Of a stretch of DNA of 13,258 bases, positions 12,581 to 13,258 are shown in pieces. Made by a program: the position numbers and the translations under genes. The stretch's first letter is position 1. The number at the start of each line of letters is the position of its first letter. The notes beneath the pieces were generated by a model that was given only the letters and a program-made list of their open reading frames with translations, did no database searches and was not told where the DNA came from. The stretch covers positions 1-13,258 of the forward strand of contig CASEZU010000052.1 of the NCBI GenBank assembly GCA_949292445.1, read 5' to 3'. The stretch comes from an uncultured Spirochaetales bacterium (lineage in GTDB: Bacteria > Spirochaetota > Spirochaetia > Sphaerochaetales > Sphaerochaetaceae).

Positions 12581-13258
12581 CTAAAGAACCACCTTCCCGA
12601 ACTCCTCCCAGGAGGAGAAGATGATATCAGCATTATTATACACTCTGACAGAGCGTGATATAAGAGCCGTATGCATCCCCGCGTTTCTGGCTCCGTCGAT
12701 GTCCTTGCTGCGGCTGTCACCGGTGTAAAGCGCTTCCTCCGGTCTCAGTCCCAGTTCGGACAGCATCATTCTGAATGGCCTTACCGACGGCTTCAGGGCG
12801 CCGTAATCCTCTGTTGAGGCCCTGAACTGGATAAGATCATCTATGCCAAGCGCCTCCAGCTTGGTTCCTATAGGGAAATCGGAGAGCGCTGCGAGGATAT
12901 ATCCCTCATTCCTCGCCCTCTCAAGCGTCTCCCTCAGCCCCGGATACGGCTTTATGCTCCTGAAAAGCTGCTCCCAGGGACGGCGGAATATCCCATCCTC
13001 CCTGCGGATGAAATACTCCGTCTCCTTTCCCGGATACATCATGCGGCACTCCTTCTCCCTGAGGGACTGGAAATCCGGAGTGTCCCCTTCCGAGAATCCT
13101 GTCTCGCTTCTGAGGCTCTGCCGCATCCTGTTGTACCTGAGCGCGAAAGGGAGATGGAGCACTGAGGAAGCAGCCAGGCGCAGCATCATCTGCCGCTTGG
13201 GATAGAAAGTGCCGTCTATATCGAAGCACAATGCCCTGATGCCGTGCTCAGCAGCGTA
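12581..13258 (-). CDS. HAD-superfamily hydrolase (phosphatase-like), 5' end outside window
   Basis: The frame stays open to the right edge. The 225 visible residues begin YAAEHGIRALCFDIDGT, so the true start probably lies just outside; a TTG at 13229-13231 would cut into the first core strand. All four HAD motifs are present in visible numbering: I, DIDGT with D13 and D15; II, ALSD with S126; III, K156 in LKPSVRPF; IV, GDSRSKDIDGARNAG with D181 and D186. An alpha-helical cap of about 75 residues lies between motifs I and II, as in subfamily I (phosphoglycolate phosphatase or haloacid-dehalogenase-like). D13 is the expected nucleophile and D15 the acid/base. The substrate is probably a small phosphorylated metabolite and cannot be named. 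The stop codon forms part of the next gene's ribosome site. Confidence 0.88.
   Translation of the reverse strand, partial: YAAEHGIRALCFDIDGTFYPKRQMMLRLAASSVLHLPFALRYNRMRQSLRSETGFSEGDTPDFQSLREKECRMMYPGKETEYFIRREDGIFRRPWEQLFRSIKPYPGLRETLERARNEGYILAALSDFPIGTKLEALGIDDLIQFRASTEDYGALKPSVRPFRMMLSELGLRPEEALYTGDSRSKDIDGARNAGMHTALISRSVRVYNNADIIFSSWEEFGKVVL

Noticed and set aside
1..13258. Mobile elements, CRISPR arrays, tRNA or rRNA genes, toxin-antitoxin or defence systems
   Set aside because: Looked for on both strands; gene density is high, all major frames are assigned to housekeeping or structural families, and no direct repeat arrays or transposase-like proteins were seen.

Overview
The window suggests a spirochaete (Spirochaetota, perhaps Sphaerochaetaceae or Treponemataceae) with moderately GC-rich DNA. 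The main pointers are the rpsT-HU-lnt operon, a PSP1/RicT protein with doubled CGRxxCC cysteine motifs, and a 628-residue single-pass membrane coiled-coil protein of the kind I recall being called SpiroCoCo in spirochaetes. The assignment rests on recollection of families and gene order; I could not run a search.

Layout. Positions 1-1605 hold a minus-strand operon: rpsT (S20), an HU-family DNA-binding protein and the N-terminal 294 residues of apolipoprotein N-acyltransferase (lnt, cut by the left edge). Positions 1606-3683 hold a divergent pair: ricT (minus) and a DusB-type tRNA dihydrouridine synthase (plus), separated by 92 bases that carry a large inverted repeat. Positions 3770-5029 hold a divergent PurD-like ATP-grasp protein (plus), convergent with zero gap on the next block. 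Positions 5030-9564 hold the minus-strand chaperone operon grpE-dnaK-dnaJ with the 23S rRNA 2'-O-methyltransferase gene rlmB coupled to its end. Positions 9700-10656 hold a D-2-hydroxyacid dehydrogenase (plus), divergent from grpE. Positions 10686-13258 hold a minus-strand pair: a HAD-family phosphatase (cut by the right edge) and the coiled-coil membrane protein, closed by a hairpin terminator. No intergenic stretch is longer than 140 bases.

The content is mostly housekeeping: ribosome assembly and modification (S20, Dus, RlmB), nucleoid structure (HU), lipoprotein maturation (Lnt), protein folding (GrpE/DnaK/DnaJ). No mobile element, CRISPR array, tRNA, rRNA or defence gene was seen. The better leads are regulatory architecture and unusual variants of known families: a PurD homologue whose ATP-covering glycine loop and metal-binding residues are changed; a RicT with an extra cysteine cluster; a mirror-image divergent promoter at ricT/dus that may make leaderless mRNAs; hairpins starting almost exactly at the predicted +1 of rpsT and grpE; a chaperone operon with no visible CIRCE site and no hrcA; and a perfect 12-base palindrome upstream of the PurD-like gene. 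I do not see convincing evidence of a wholly new system here.

Promoter calls are by eye and all share a TG-n extended -10 of the type TAACTT/TAACAT/TAGCGT. They are consistent with one another but untested.
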